A DNA stretch of 54,042 nucleotides from Deltaproteobacteria bacterium (GCA_029565465.1 JAKQOD010000491.1:1-54042); one strand, 5' to 3'. Positions 1-8,674 are shown, counted from the first letter of the stretch. Translations and numbers: made by a program. The notes: generated from the letters alone by a model not told the origin.

Positions 1-818
1 GCCGGTTCGCCATCTCGCCAAGCGGCAAACGCTTTGCGGTAGGCATCTTGAAACGCCTTGTCGCGGCTGATGGCCTCGATGCGATGCCATTTGCTGCTGC
101 AGGCGATCCGCGGCGACAATTGAAAATGCGCCTCGGGCCGCGCCGGTGTATCGGTCGGCAGTTGCGCGCGAATCATCGCCGCGCCGAGCACGGTGCGCTT
201 GCTGGCAGTCCGCTCGGTGGCGGCCTCCGCTTGCTGCGCGTCGATGCGTTGCCGGAGCTTCGCAATCCATTCTTCATGCGTGCGACCCTCGGGGACGGCG
301 AGCTTGCCTTCGAGCTCAGCCGGCATCTTCTTGCTAAAGAAGTGCGCCGGCCGCACCGCCTGCAGCGGCGCATTCGCTTGCATCGCCACCCACGAATTGA
401 CGCCGGGCCACTCGTCGACTCGCTCGACGAGATTGGCCGCGACCGGATTGAGCAACGTGTACACCACTTTGTCTTCGATATCTTGCGGCGTAAGCAACGA
501 GACGGCGGACGCTTTTTCTGTGGACCAAAAGTTTTCCCAGCGCCCAAGCTTGGCATTTTGGCTGCGCGCAAAGAGCTGGTGAAAGCGCGCCATGAACTTC
601 GGGAGCTCGCCGAGCCGATCAAGAATCACCGCGTGGTAATGGTTCGACATCGTCGACACCGCGACCAGCACCACCGACGTGCACGACAACGCATACAACA
701 AACAATACAGAAACGCATTGTTCGTTTCCTCGTCGGGCCGCATCAGCAGCTGCCGCTGCGTGCACCGCCGCTGAATCATGTACGCCACACCTGCCAACAC
801 CTGCCTCGGTTTCGTCAT
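1..818 (-). CDS. RAYT/IS200-like (Y1_Tnp) transposase, 3' end beyond the left edge
   Basis: This is an open frame of 272 codons from the ATG at 818 that leaves the window without a stop. Residues 56-64 read STMSNHYHA, the HUH motif (His-Tyr-His at 60-62) of Y1-type single-strand transposases. A later segment, VVYTLLNPVAANLVERVDEWP (tyrosine near residue 120), matches the catalytic-tyrosine helix and Asn-Pro turn seen in REP-associated tyrosine transposases. Family members nick and join single-stranded DNA and are usually single-copy domesticated genes next to short palindromic repeats. The neighbouring repeat array at 980-1470 fits that picture. The region beyond about residue 140 is longer than in compact IS200 TnpA, which favours the RAYT branch. 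Function is by family; activity is unproven. Confidence 0.85.
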   Translation of the reverse strand, partial: MTKPRQVLAGVAYMIQRRCTQRQLLMRPDEETNNAFLYCLLYALSCTSVVLVAVSTMSNHYHAVILDRLGELPKFMARFHQLFARSQNAKLGRWENFWSTEKASAVSLLTPQDIEDKVVYTLLNPVAANLVERVDEWPGVNSWVAMQANAPLQAVRPAHFFSKKMPAELEGKLAVPEGRTHEEWIAKLRQRIDAQQAEAATERTASKRTVLGAAMIRAQLPTDTPARPEAHFQLSPRIACSSKWHRIEAISRDKAFQDAYRKAFAAWRDGEP

Positions 819-979
819 GCAGATCTAATCGCAAATGTGCGCGGCACGTGCACGGAATTTCGTATTCATCTTGTAAGCGCTCGTTTACGCAGCGGGTTTT
901 GGCTTTTCGTATTCCAGGAGGCCGTACATCGCGAGGTTAGCCCGTGCCCACTCGTATGAGCCCACTTTCCGCCGAGCCG

Positions 980-1470
980 ACTTTCCCGGGTCAGCCGTCA
1001 ATCCGGGTCAGCCGTCAATCCGGGAGGCCGTCAATCCGGGAGGCCGTCAATCCGCGCCGACTATCCCGCGCGCCGACTATCCCGGGTCAGGCAGCAGGCA
1101 GTACCGACTATCCCGGGTCAGGCAGGGGGCTGGTCAGGCAGGGGGCGGGCCGGCGACACACTATCCCAGGTCAGCGCTATCCCAGGTCAGCGCTATCCCC
1201 GGGCCGGCGACACACTATCCCAGGTCAGCGCTATCCCGGGTCAGGCAGCACCCGCGCCGACTATCCCGGGTCAGGCAGCACCCACTTTCCGCCGAGCCCA
1301 CTATCCCGGGTCAGCCGTCAAGGGTCAGCCGTCAATCCAGCCGTCAATCCGCCGAGCCCACTATCCCGGGTCAGCCGTCAATCCGCGCCGACTATCCCGA
1401 GTCAGGCGACGACCCAGGCAGCACCGGGTCAGGCAGCACCAGAGTCAGGCAGCGGGTTAGGCAACACCCA
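980..1470. repeat. Composite array of short interleaved direct repeats
   Basis: About 0.5 kb is built from a few short words. TATCCCGGGTCAG occurs exactly six times (1078, 1109, 1232, 1262, 1302, 1362). Near copies have CCCAGG (around 1162, 1177, 1216), TTTCCCGGG (982) or CCCGAG (1393). CCGTCAATCC occurs exactly seven times (995, 1012, 1028, 1044, 1329, 1341, 1375). GGCAGCACC and GCCGAGCCCACT blocks fall between them. Spacing is irregular and word order is shuffled, so this is not a simple tandem repeat or CRISPR. The core CCCGGG is self-complementary. The flanks, 819-979 and 1471-1635, show no gene; the first should hold the transposase promoter. Confidence 0.85.
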
Positions 1471-1635
1471 GCGCTATCCACGATCCTGGCAATCAACCAG
1501 CACTGCTCAGCGCTGAAATGCGTTGGCAAAAACTCACGGTGTGAACCCGTCGCCACGGGCTGGCCGCTGAGCCACGCTTGGTTCAATCGTGCGCGAACGT
1601 TTCTTGCTGGCATAGCATTTGCTCTTCGGCGAATC

Positions 1636-2178
1636 ATGTCGCGTTCTCACGTTTCAGCTATTTTCCTGTTCGCGTTGGCTGGTTGCGATAGCCCATCGAC
1701 AAATCCGCCCGACGCTGCACCACAAGCTATCGATGCACGCTTGATGACAATCGATGCCGTTGCACTCGATGCACCACTTCCGGCACTTGCGTTGTTGGGC
1801 GAATGGACTGCCAGGTTTCAATACGGGCCAACCCGAGATGTGTTTACGTTGCAACTGCAAGCCGACGGCGCGGCGCGGATTGGCCGACAGCGCCGCGACG
1901 AGTTCGGCACGTACATCAACTGCACCACGCTGGAAAATCTCGATGCAACGTGGAGCGCAACCGCCACGGCGTTCACGCTTACGCCCGTTGCGGGTACCAT
2001 TGAACGCTTCGACGAACTCGGCGGGCTTCAGTGTGACAACGCAAACATCATCATCCGGCGCGAGATGACTTCGCCCGAGCTGATGCAACGTGACTTTTTC
2101 AGTGGTCCCTACGTTTTGTCCAACCTGTCATTCGATGTGACCAGCCGCTCCGTAGTTTTTGCTTGGCGCCGGCCGTAG
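1636..2178 (+). CDS. Small predicted lipoprotein
   Basis: 180 residues starting at ATG 1636. The N-terminus MSRSHVSAIFLFALAGC is a lipoprotein signal with lipobox LAGC, so the mature protein should be anchored at Cys17. An Asp/Ala/Pro-rich linker (about residues 18-50) leads into a domain beginning GEWTARFQYG that looks beta-rich. This resembles the small lipocalin-like or META-like domains common on such lipoproteins, but I do not recognise a family. It is a single gene, convergent with the Sel1-type lipoprotein gene downstream (3-bp gap between stops). Function unknown; the gene call itself is secure because of the clean signal peptide and length. Confidence 0.75.
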   Translation: MSRSHVSAIFLFALAGCDSPSTNPPDAAPQAIDARLMTIDAVALDAPLPALALLGEWTARFQYGPTRDVFTLQLQADGAARIGRQRRDEFGTYINCTTLENLDATWSATATAFTLTPVAGTIERFDELGGLQCDNANIIIRREMTSPELMQRDFFSGPYVLSNLSFDVTSRSVVFAWRRP

Positions 2179-2180
2179 CT

Positions 2181-2921
2181 TTACAACGACTTCGCAAGTT
2201 CACAGGACTTGGTATCGGTAGCCTTTAAGTCGCAAGCTTTTTGAAAAAAGCCTTTGGCTTTGGCTTTGTCGATCGTTGTGCCTTGGCCGTGCATGAAGGC
2301 AGCACCAGCCCCAATGCAGCCAATTTGATCGCTCTTCGCACACGCGGTTTCAAGATATGGAATGCGCTGCGGGTCGGTTGATTCAAACGACAATGCAAAC
2401 GAGCGGCAACCGCCGCCGGAGCCCATGTCGCAAGCTTTTTTCATGTACTCGTAGTACTTCGCTTTGTCGACGGCAACGCTAAGGCCTTTGTCGTACGCGC
2501 GCCCGGTCATTTCGCAGCCGTTCGCGTTGCCAGATTCGCACGACTTGGAAACCAACGCGAAGCCGACGCTTGGCTCTTGGCCTGGCACTTTGCCCAACAT
2601 TACGGCAGCGCCATACTTCGAGCACTCTTCTTGATCGCCCTTGTCGCATTTGCCTTTGGCTTCATCGATCTGCGACGCCATGGACGGCCGCTTTTCAGCA
2701 TTGCCAACGGTTTTGGCTAAGCCCAAACACGACTCGCGCATGCCCGCAGCCGCGGTCGTACACGCCTCATCGCCGCCGCACTTCGCGACATCTTCTTTGT
2801 ACATTTTCTCGCAGACGCCTCGGACCTTGTCTTCTTTGCTTTCTTTTTTGCAAGCGGGGGCTAACGCTACCGCAGCCGCAAGGCATGCGAACAACGAACA
2901 GGATTGTGGCGAAATCTTCAT
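2181..2921 (-). CDS. Cys-rich Sel1-like repeat lipoprotein
   Basis: 246 residues from the ATG at 2921; a longer upstream frame exists, but this start gives a proper signal peptide ending in the lipobox APAC before KKESKED. The body contains evenly spaced paired cysteines and short helical repeats of Sel1/TPR type, such as AYDKGLSVAVDKAKYYEYM and AAFMHGQGTTIDKAKAKGF. This is the pattern of Helicobacter cysteine-rich (Hcp) style solenoids, which act as protein-interaction scaffolds outside the cytoplasm. It is transcribed divergently from the gene at 3164 and may share its 240-bp intergenic control region. The specific partner is unknown. Confidence 0.8.
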   Translation of the reverse strand: MKISPQSCSLFACLAAAVALAPACKKESKEDKVRGVCEKMYKEDVAKCGGDEACTTAAAGMRESCLGLAKTVGNAEKRPSMASQIDEAKGKCDKGDQEECSKYGAAVMLGKVPGQEPSVGFALVSKSCESGNANGCEMTGRAYDKGLSVAVDKAKYYEYMKKACDMGSGGGCRSFALSFESTDPQRIPYLETACAKSDQIGCIGAGAAFMHGQGTTIDKAKAKGFFQKACDLKATDTKSCELAKSL

Positions 2922-3094
2922 GACCTGGCGAAATGCACGTTTGAGGCCATGCGCCGCCGGACGAATTGCGTCGAGGCTCGCCGGCTGGCGGCTGAGTGTG
3001 ACCGTAAACGGCCATGCCTCAGGCTTGCTGGCGCCTGCCTTAGCCGGTCTCGCGGTCGGTGGACTTGCCATGCATCATGATTGTGAGCTGCGTT

Positions 3095-3112
3095 GTCCCA
3101 TGACTATGGGAC
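3095..3112. promoter_or_regulatory. Perfect 7-bp inverted repeat in a divergent intergenic region
   Basis: GTCCCAT at 3095-3101 and ATGGGAC at 3106-3112 form a perfect inverted repeat with a 4-nt loop. A third ATGGGAC sits at 3164-3170, overlapping the likely start codon of the next gene. The site lies between two divergent genes, so an operator or RNA hairpin are both possible. No protein can be assigned. Confidence 0.35.
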
Positions 3113-3163
3113 GTTCGGTTGCTTACGGTTGTGGCGATTGTCGACGGTGCCTACGGTGCACCC

Positions 3164-4951
3164 ATGGGACAGCTCGATCCGTCGCAATCATCACCCCTAC
3201 GCGAGCCGCCGCAATCCGTTGGTTCGCCAAGCGTTGCGGCCGCAACGCCCTCAGCGTTTGACAGTATGTTGCTTGAGGGGCGCCGTTTGGCGCGCGAAAC
3301 CGCTGGCGATATTTCGGCGCTCGCGAATCTCATCTCCAGCCTGCCGCGCCAGCTCAAAGATTCGGTTGTGCACGCGGTGCATGAGCTATATGGCAATCAG
3401 GTTGCCGTCGAAGCAGTTGGCCAACAACGCACCGACGCAACGCAACCGAAGCAATCAGAGGCAATGGCTGCGACTGCGCCGATGGATGATTTGCAACGCG
3501 TGATGGCGTACGCGGGGCATCAAGTTACCGATCGTGGCGGCTTTGTTTATATGGTTGGCGCCGACGGTAGTTTTGAAATTGTCCATGCGCCAGGTGCCAG
3601 CCAAAAAGCCATGGGCCGCCGAATCACAGCGGCTGGCGTTTACGGCAAAGCCTGGCTCACCCTTGCATCCTTAGTACCGGTGGTTGGCCCCGGCCGCCCA
3701 GCGGCCACCAACACAGCCACGGCCACGCCGAGCCCCGCGCCGCAACATTTGGTCCACGATGCGCCAACTGATCTTGCATCCGGCGTTGCACATTTCAAAA
3801 CCAAGGCACCGACCGTTGCGGGCGACACTCTCGATATTGCGCAGACGCGCGCCGATCGCGGCCTTGCTGGCACCACCTATTCGTTGAGCGGCATGACGAA
3901 ACCCGAGCAAGCTGCGTTCGAAGCCGAAGTTGCCGCCGACAAAAACAAACTCAAAGAAGGCAAACTATCGCCCGAGGAGCGGGGCGAGGTCACCGCCGAT
4001 ATCGCACAGCACACAACTGACCGCACGCGTATCAATACCGACTACGCCGCTGATCTCGCCAGTGGCCGCGACAACCAAGACATGTTTTATTGTTCCGGCT
4101 TGTCGATCTGGACGATGGCCGCTGCGGGCTACGACGTCAACGCGCAGCTCGTCGGATCCGATGGCCAACCATACTTCGGTGAAGAATTTGCAGATGTCAT
4201 GGTCGACGCCAATGGCAAACGCGTTTACCAGAAGAAAAACGCAGTGGGCACAGCACGCATTGGGATCAACAAAAAGTACGTCACGCTCAAAAAACTGATC
4301 GACGGAGATCCGGTCGCCATTGAGATCATCACGCGCGCCCAAGGGCGGACCACTGGCGGTTCCGTCGGTGAAATCATGGGAACCGGTTACCAAACTGAAC
4401 ACGCAGGCGAGGGCTTGCCATTGGCAGCGCATGGCGCAGCAGGTGCGTTTGAATTTGCTGGTATCGGTAGCGAGGTAAGTGAATTGGAGCAAAAGCCCGG
4501 TGATTTTGCGCAATCACGGCGAACGACAACGGCCGACGGCCGAGACACTGGAGCCGATGTGAAACACCGCGGGTTTGGCCACGCTTGGCAAGTGCTCGAA
4601 ACCCACGTCGTCGGTGAAGCCCTGTTCGGCCAACCTGGATCGCCAACGCCCAAGGCAGGCAAGCTGGAAGGTTGGCATAGCGATGTGGCCTTCACGATCA
4701 CCAACGACACCGACCCATCGAAAGTCGGCAAGCACGTGATCACACATGCTCGACGAATCGAAGCCCAATCGCGCGATGCGGTTGCCAATAAAGGTGCGGA
4801 CAGCAACGACGATGGTGGCGTGCAACGGACCGGCGCTTTGCCGGTTCCTGACCAAGGCTTAGCCCGTTATACCGGATACGTCGCGTACTTCGGACGGCTC
4901 AGCCAAAGCCGTTGGTTTGGTTGGCAACCAGCCACTGCGCCAAAAAACTAG
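3164..4951 (+). CDS. Large protein with NlpC/P60-like Cys/His core
   Basis: 595 residues from ATG 3164; an in-frame TTG at 3119 would add 15 residues, and neither start has a convincing ribosome site. The N-terminal third is helical and then proline/alanine rich; no signal peptide is seen from ATG 3164. From about residue 307 the sequence FYCSGLSIWTMAAAGYDV resembles the nucleophile helix of NlpC/P60 hydrolases (CSG with Cys310). About 160 residues later RGFGHAWQVLETH (His473) fits the catalytic histidine. NlpC/P60 enzymes cleave peptidoglycan stem peptides or other amides. An effector or toxin role is conceivable because there is no obvious export signal, but no immunity or secretion gene is adjacent. 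The fold assignment is inference from the two motifs. Confidence 0.6.
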   Translation: MGQLDPSQSSPLREPPQSVGSPSVAAATPSAFDSMLLEGRRLARETAGDISALANLISSLPRQLKDSVVHAVHELYGNQVAVEAVGQQRTDATQPKQSEAMAATAPMDDLQRVMAYAGHQVTDRGGFVYMVGADGSFEIVHAPGASQKAMGRRITAAGVYGKAWLTLASLVPVVGPGRPAATNTATATPSPAPQHLVHDAPTDLASGVAHFKTKAPTVAGDTLDIAQTRADRGLAGTTYSLSGMTKPEQAAFEAEVAADKNKLKEGKLSPEERGEVTADIAQHTTDRTRINTDYAADLASGRDNQDMFYCSGLSIWTMAAAGYDVNAQLVGSDGQPYFGEEFADVMVDANGKRVYQKKNAVGTARIGINKKYVTLKKLIDGDPVAIEIITRAQGRTTGGSVGEIMGTGYQTEHAGEGLPLAAHGAAGAFEFAGIGSEVSELEQKPGDFAQSRRTTTADGRDTGADVKHRGFGHAWQVLETHVVGEALFGQPGSPTPKAGKLEGWHSDVAFTITNDTDPSKVGKHVITHARRIEAQSRDAVANKGADSNDDGGVQRTGALPVPDQGLARYTGYVAYFGRLSQSRWFGWQPATAPKN

Positions 4952-4997
4952 CAATGGCGCTACCGTAGTTCGGCACCTTCAGCGGCACCAGGCGCTG

Positions 4998-6320
4998 CTA
5001 CGCAGTTGCAAGGTTGCGCGTGTGCAACGTGCGCGTAAACCACATGGTTACGGCTAAGCCGACAAGCAACAGGCCGGAGCCGAGCAGCAACGCGTAGTCC
5101 TCCGAACGCAAGATCGTGTAGAGCGCGCCGTAACAAAGTGCAAAGTAGGCTGCAAAACTAGCGCCCAGGCGCAATGAGCGAAAGACCATGAACAAGTATG
5201 CGCTCGACAGCACCGCGATCGCACCGCTGCCGACGACAAACGCAACGTTGAAGCCGGCGTGCTCGGACACCGCGAGCAACAACATGAAGAAGAGGACGAG
5301 GCCGAACGTGACCACGCCGTATTGCACCCAGTGCATGTGGGTAGCGCGGGTAAAATCAAACAGCACCACGAAGCCAAGCGTGACGATGACGATCAGCATG
5401 CCGTATTTTGTCGAACGATCCAGCATGGCAAAGATGTCGAGCGGCTCAATGAATTGCAGCGTGATTCGGTCGTTGTTGAGTGAGCTGCCTAGGTCGGCCA
5501 AGCTTGCATTGCTGTAGTGGCTGCGCAGGCGCGTTGATAGCGCTGACGTTTGCCAATGTGCAGTAACGGCGGAGCTCGAAAATTCACGGGTGGTTGGCAG
5601 TTGGTCAACGAATTTTACGTGGGCCCAGTTGGAACGTAGGTTGGCCTCGCTGGACTGGCCCAGTGGCACCAACACCAAGGTGTCGCCGCCGCCAACGGTG
5701 ATATCGAACTGCACCTGCAGGGGTTTGGCCAGCGCTAGCTGGTCGGGTGCGATGTCGAACGCCAACGAATGCCAGTCGCTGCACCACACCTGCGGATCTA
5801 TGTTGTGGAGCGTTTGCACAGCGCCATTGAACGTTGCGCTGGCGCTTGCGATGGTGTTGCGTTGACCGGCGACGACAACGACGTACGCGCTTACAATGTT
5901 GCGTTCCGGGCGCCAAAACGTCGAAGGCAAGGCGCCGAACGACAACGCTATCGCTGCATGATGTCGACTGATGCGCGCCGGGGCGATGCCGCGAAAACGG
6001 GTTTCCACCTCGCTGGTGATATCCACCTTGAGGTCGTTGGGCAACATGACCAGGGTTTCACGTGCCGGCGTTGGCGCGATCGCCGCTGCTGCATCACTCG
6101 TAGGCACCGTCGGGCTCGGCTGCGCCCAGTCGTCGACGTAGTTGATGACGAGTACCGGTGTGCCCAACCGAACGTCGCCCCCGGCAGTGGCGGCAACTTC
6201 GGCAGCGGCTACGCTACGAGCCCGCGCGCGACTGGTGATGAATTGATTGACAACACTCAACGCCGCCGCAGCGACGATGCAGATGCCGAACAGTAACGAA
6301 AGCTTGCTTTGGATTCGCAT
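4998..6320 (-). CDS. creD: CreD-like inner membrane protein
   Basis: 440 residues from ATG 6320 (MRIQSKLSLLFG), chosen because a membrane segment follows at once. A first transmembrane helix, a large periplasmic domain (about residues 35-290) and then roughly five to six hydrophobic helices end in SEDYALLLGSGLLLVGLAV, the typical CreD C-terminal signature (Glu-Asp-Tyr-Ala-Leu-Leu-Leu-Gly). CreD is an inner membrane protein of the creABCD regulon whose biochemical role is unclear; in Gammaproteobacteria it is induced by the CreBC two-component system. It is the last gene of a minus-strand creB-creC-creD set, separated from creC by 117 bp holding phased direct repeats that probably bind CreB. 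Confidence 0.88.
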   Translation of the reverse strand: MRIQSKLSLLFGICIVAAAALSVVNQFITSRARARSVAAAEVAATAGGDVRLGTPVLVINYVDDWAQPSPTVPTSDAAAAIAPTPARETLVMLPNDLKVDITSEVETRFRGIAPARISRHHAAIALSFGALPSTFWRPERNIVSAYVVVVAGQRNTIASASATFNGAVQTLHNIDPQVWCSDWHSLAFDIAPDQLALAKPLQVQFDITVGGGDTLVLVPLGQSSEANLRSNWAHVKFVDQLPTTREFSSSAVTAHWQTSALSTRLRSHYSNASLADLGSSLNNDRITLQFIEPLDIFAMLDRSTKYGMLIVIVTLGFVVLFDFTRATHMHWVQYGVVTFGLVLFFMLLLAVSEHAGFNVAFVVGSGAIAVLSSAYLFMVFRSLRLGASFAAYFALCYGALYTILRSEDYALLLGSGLLLVGLAVTMWFTRTLHTRNLATA

Positions 6321-6363
6321 GAGGTAAGCTTGGCAACCGCATGTGAAACCGTGACGCTGCGTT

Positions 6364-6402
6364 GATGGCAATTTGATGAAGATGTGATGAAAAAGCGATG
6401 AA
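6364..6402 (-). promoter_or_regulatory. Cre-tag-like CreB binding site upstream of creD
   Basis: On the plus strand GATGAA occurs at 6375, 6386 and 6397 and GATGGC at 6364: four copies with an exact 11-bp period. Read toward creD this is TTCATC every 11 bp. The Escherichia coli cre-tag is TTCAC-N6-TTCAC, also an 11-bp direct repeat, as expected for a dimer of an OmpR-type regulator. The array lies 44-82 bp before the creD ATG. The resemblance in sequence and spacing is seen directly; binding is inferred. Confidence 0.65.
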
Positions 6403-6437
6403 GACAATGCAGCGCGCACCGACGGCGCTCGGGCTGG

Positions 6438-7886
6438 TTAGCTCGTATGGCTTGGCAACCGCAGCGTTGCCGTTACGCCATGGCCGTCGACGCGGTTGGT
6501 CACGTCGAGCGAACCTTGATGTACTTCGGCCACCAGTTTGGCGAACGATAACCCGAGGCCACTGCTGCGTTGCGCTGCACCCGGCCGTGGCAACGAATAG
6601 AAGCGTTCAAAGATGCGGCTCAACGCAAACGGTGGAATCATGGGCCCGTCATTAGTCACGGTGATCACAACGCCGTCGGCGCTGGTTGCAACGCCAAGGG
6701 CAAGCGGGCTGGCTGCGTCCGCGAATGCAACTGCGTTCTCGACCAGCGCCGCGATGGCTTCGCTGACGAGCGTTTTATCCGCGTCGATCACGCAGTCGGA
6801 ATCGCTGGTGATCGTGATAGTCACACCTTGTTGCGCCGCCAATGCCGCTACGCGATTGGCGGCAGTGCGCAGCAAATCGGCAACCGACACGCGCGCGCGC
6901 ACTAGCTTACGGTCGGTTGCTTCTAACCGTGCGATGCGCAACATCTGCTCAAGTGTGCCATGCAAGCGCGCGCTTTGCTCAGCGATGTGGCGCACGAAGC
7001 GCTGCCGCTGCAGCATGTCCTCCTCGGTGGCCAGGATCTCGGCGGCAGCGGCGATGCCTGCCACGGGCGATTTCATCGCATGCGTGAGTGACTGCACGTA
7101 CTGCTCGACGTAATCGCGGCCTTCAAGTCGCTCGCGCATGGTTGCGATGTCGGACGCGAGCCGGTCGAGCTCTGGGGTGTGCAGCGTCGGTACCACCACG
7201 GAAGTGCCAGCGCTTGCCGCCGCCGCATACGCACCAAGCTGATTGAGCTTGCCGGTTAACATGCGGCCGAAGCCAATCGCCATCAGCGTCGACAAAATCG
7301 CGAGCACGCCAAGCAAGTATATAACGTTGTGTTCGGCGTGCCGTTGATAGTCCAAGATGCGACCGGCGTCTTTGCCGACGCTTACTGCGCCGATGCGCAC
7401 GCCGTCGCGTATGATCGGCGCTGCAACGTAGATGTAATGGCGATCGATTGCAGGCGCATCGCCGGTTTGCACCGCGACATGACTCGACCGTGCGCCGTAT
7501 GCGCCACGCAGCGTACGCTCAATGTCGTGCCACTGGGAAAAATCCTGGCCAACCGCGCGTTGCTGCGAATCAAACACGACCCGCCCACGCCCGTCGGTGA
7601 CATATACATGCACGTCGGGTGCGTCTTTGATGACATCATAAATCCGCGCACCGAAGCGCCGACCAGCGTAGTTGCGCAATGCTTGATCAAGCCGTCGCGT
7701 GCCGTTGGGTCCGTCGATGTCAGGTGCTACTAGTTCGGCGATAAGATTCGCCACGTCGACCAGGGTTTCTTCCATCACCCGTTTGCCCGTAGGTACCAAC
7801 TCGTGGCGCGCCATCCACCAGGCGAGGCCGGCAGCGACCAACAGGTTGAGCAAAAAGCCAATCAGCACGCGCCGACGGAAACTCAC
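6438..7886 (-). CDS. creC: CreC-like sensor histidine kinase
   Basis: 482 residues. A transmembrane helix at about 7-26, an extracytoplasmic sensor domain (about 30-185) and a second helix at about 187-207 precede a HAMP-like linker. The dimerisation helix carries the phospho-acceptor in SLTHAMKSP (His269), the N box is LVENAVAFA and the G box SSGLGLSFAK. The kinase phosphorylates the CreB-type regulator encoded just upstream; the start codon overlaps its stop by 4 bp (ATGA), so the two are translationally coupled. Order and gene content match the gammaproteobacterial carbon source-responsive creBC pair, but the signal in this organism is unknown. All core kinase boxes appear intact. Confidence 0.88.
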   Translation of the reverse strand: MSFRRRVLIGFLLNLLVAAGLAWWMARHELVPTGKRVMEETLVDVANLIAELVAPDIDGPNGTRRLDQALRNYAGRRFGARIYDVIKDAPDVHVYVTDGRGRVVFDSQQRAVGQDFSQWHDIERTLRGAYGARSSHVAVQTGDAPAIDRHYIYVAAPIIRDGVRIGAVSVGKDAGRILDYQRHAEHNVIYLLGVLAILSTLMAIGFGRMLTGKLNQLGAYAAAASAGTSVVVPTLHTPELDRLASDIATMRERLEGRDYVEQYVQSLTHAMKSPVAGIAAAAEILATEEDMLQRQRFVRHIAEQSARLHGTLEQMLRIARLEATDRKLVRARVSVADLLRTAANRVAALAAQQGVTITITSDSDCVIDADKTLVSEAIAALVENAVAFADAASPLALGVATSADGVVITVTNDGPMIPPFALSRIFERFYSLPRPGAAQRSSGLGLSFAKLVAEVHQGSLDVTNRVDGHGVTATLRLPSHTS

Positions 7887-8674
7887 AAACGTTGCTCAGC
7901 GGTGTCGATAGAATAGCCATGGCCACGATGGGTGACGATCGGATCGAGCTGTGGTGCAATGGCGCGCAGCTTCACGCGCACGGCTTTGATGTGCGCATCG
8001 ACGGAGCGGTCGTTCACAATTGTGCCGTCGCGCCAAACTCCGGTGAGAATCTGCTCGCGTGCAAAAACATGCTGCGGCGCCGCCAGCAAGAAGCGCAGCA
8101 GCAGATATTCGTTGCGAGTCAGATCGAGCGCGCGTTTGCAAAAGTGAATGCGCTTGCGATCGTCGTCGAGTTCGAACCAGCCAACGGTGCGCGTCGTCAT
8201 CGGAGCTGTCGCCGTCGGTCCCGAAGGTCCGTGCGGCACAGCATGTTGTGTCGCCACCGCGACGGGGGCTGCCTGCACTGGCGTGGCAGTTGCTTGCGCT
8301 GCCGTGCGGCGCAACACTGCTTTGATCCGCGCCGCCACCTCGCGTGCCGAAAACGGTTTGGTAATGTAGTCGTCGCCACCGATTTCCAACCCCACCACGC
8401 GGTCGATTTCATCGCTGCGTGCCGTCAAAAACAAGATGGGTACGTTGCTGGTTTTGCGTAGCTCGCGGCAGACATCGAAGCCCGATCCGTCTGGCAAGCC
8501 AACATCAAGCACCAGCAGGTCAAACCCTGGTTGCTGTGAACCGCCCGCCGCCGCCAGCGCCTCCGCTGCCAGCCCAACAACTTCCACCTGCATGCGCTCC
8601 CCGCGCAGCACATGCGCTAACGAATCGGCAATCGCCGGCTCATCTTCACAAAGCAAGATCCGCGGCGACTCCAT
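7883..8674 (-). CDS. creB: CreB-like OmpR-family response regulator
   Basis: 263 residues from ATG 8674. The receiver domain (1-118) has the acidic pair at Glu10-Asp11, the phospho-accepting Asp57 in LLVLDVGLPDGSG, and Thr84 and Lys106 of the switch. A C-terminal winged helix (about 165-260) ends HRGHGYSIDTAEQRL, typical of OmpR/PhoB. The linker between them, about 40 residues rich in Ala, Pro and Thr, is longer than usual. It is the first gene of the creBCD set; the start of creC overlaps its stop. The phased repeats before creD are its likely target. Assignment to CreB rather than another OmpR member rests mainly on the linked CreC and CreD genes. Confidence 0.85.
   Translation of the reverse strand: MESPRILLCEDEPAIADSLAHVLRGERMQVEVVGLAAEALAAAGGSQQPGFDLLVLDVGLPDGSGFDVCRELRKTSNVPILFLTARSDEIDRVVGLEIGGDDYITKPFSAREVAARIKAVLRRTAAQATATPVQAAPVAVATQHAVPHGPSGPTATAPMTTRTVGWFELDDDRKRIHFCKRALDLTRNEYLLLRFLLAAPQHVFAREQILTGVWRDGTIVNDRSVDAHIKAVRVKLRAIAPQLDPIVTHRGHGYSIDTAEQRL

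Noticed and set aside
980..1470. Possible CRISPR array
   Set aside because: Words are 10-13 bases, spacing is irregular, spacers are themselves repeats, and no cas genes are present.
944..1516. 190-codon open frame across the repeat array, proline/arginine/serine rich
   Set aside because: The DNA words recur in all three frames within it, so the translation is a by-product of a GC-rich repeat; no ribosome site or conserved-looking protein.
1392..1637. Minus-strand 81-codon ORF at the end of the array
   Set aside because: Its C-terminal part is translated repeat, its start lies under the lipoprotein gene promoter and I recognise no domain.
3164..4951. Effector of a contractile injection system
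   Set aside because: No sheath, tube, baseplate or DUF4157 gene lies in the window; kept only as a possibility in the notes.
4952..4997. Intrinsic terminator between converging genes
   Set aside because: No stable stem followed by a T-run could be seen on either strand.
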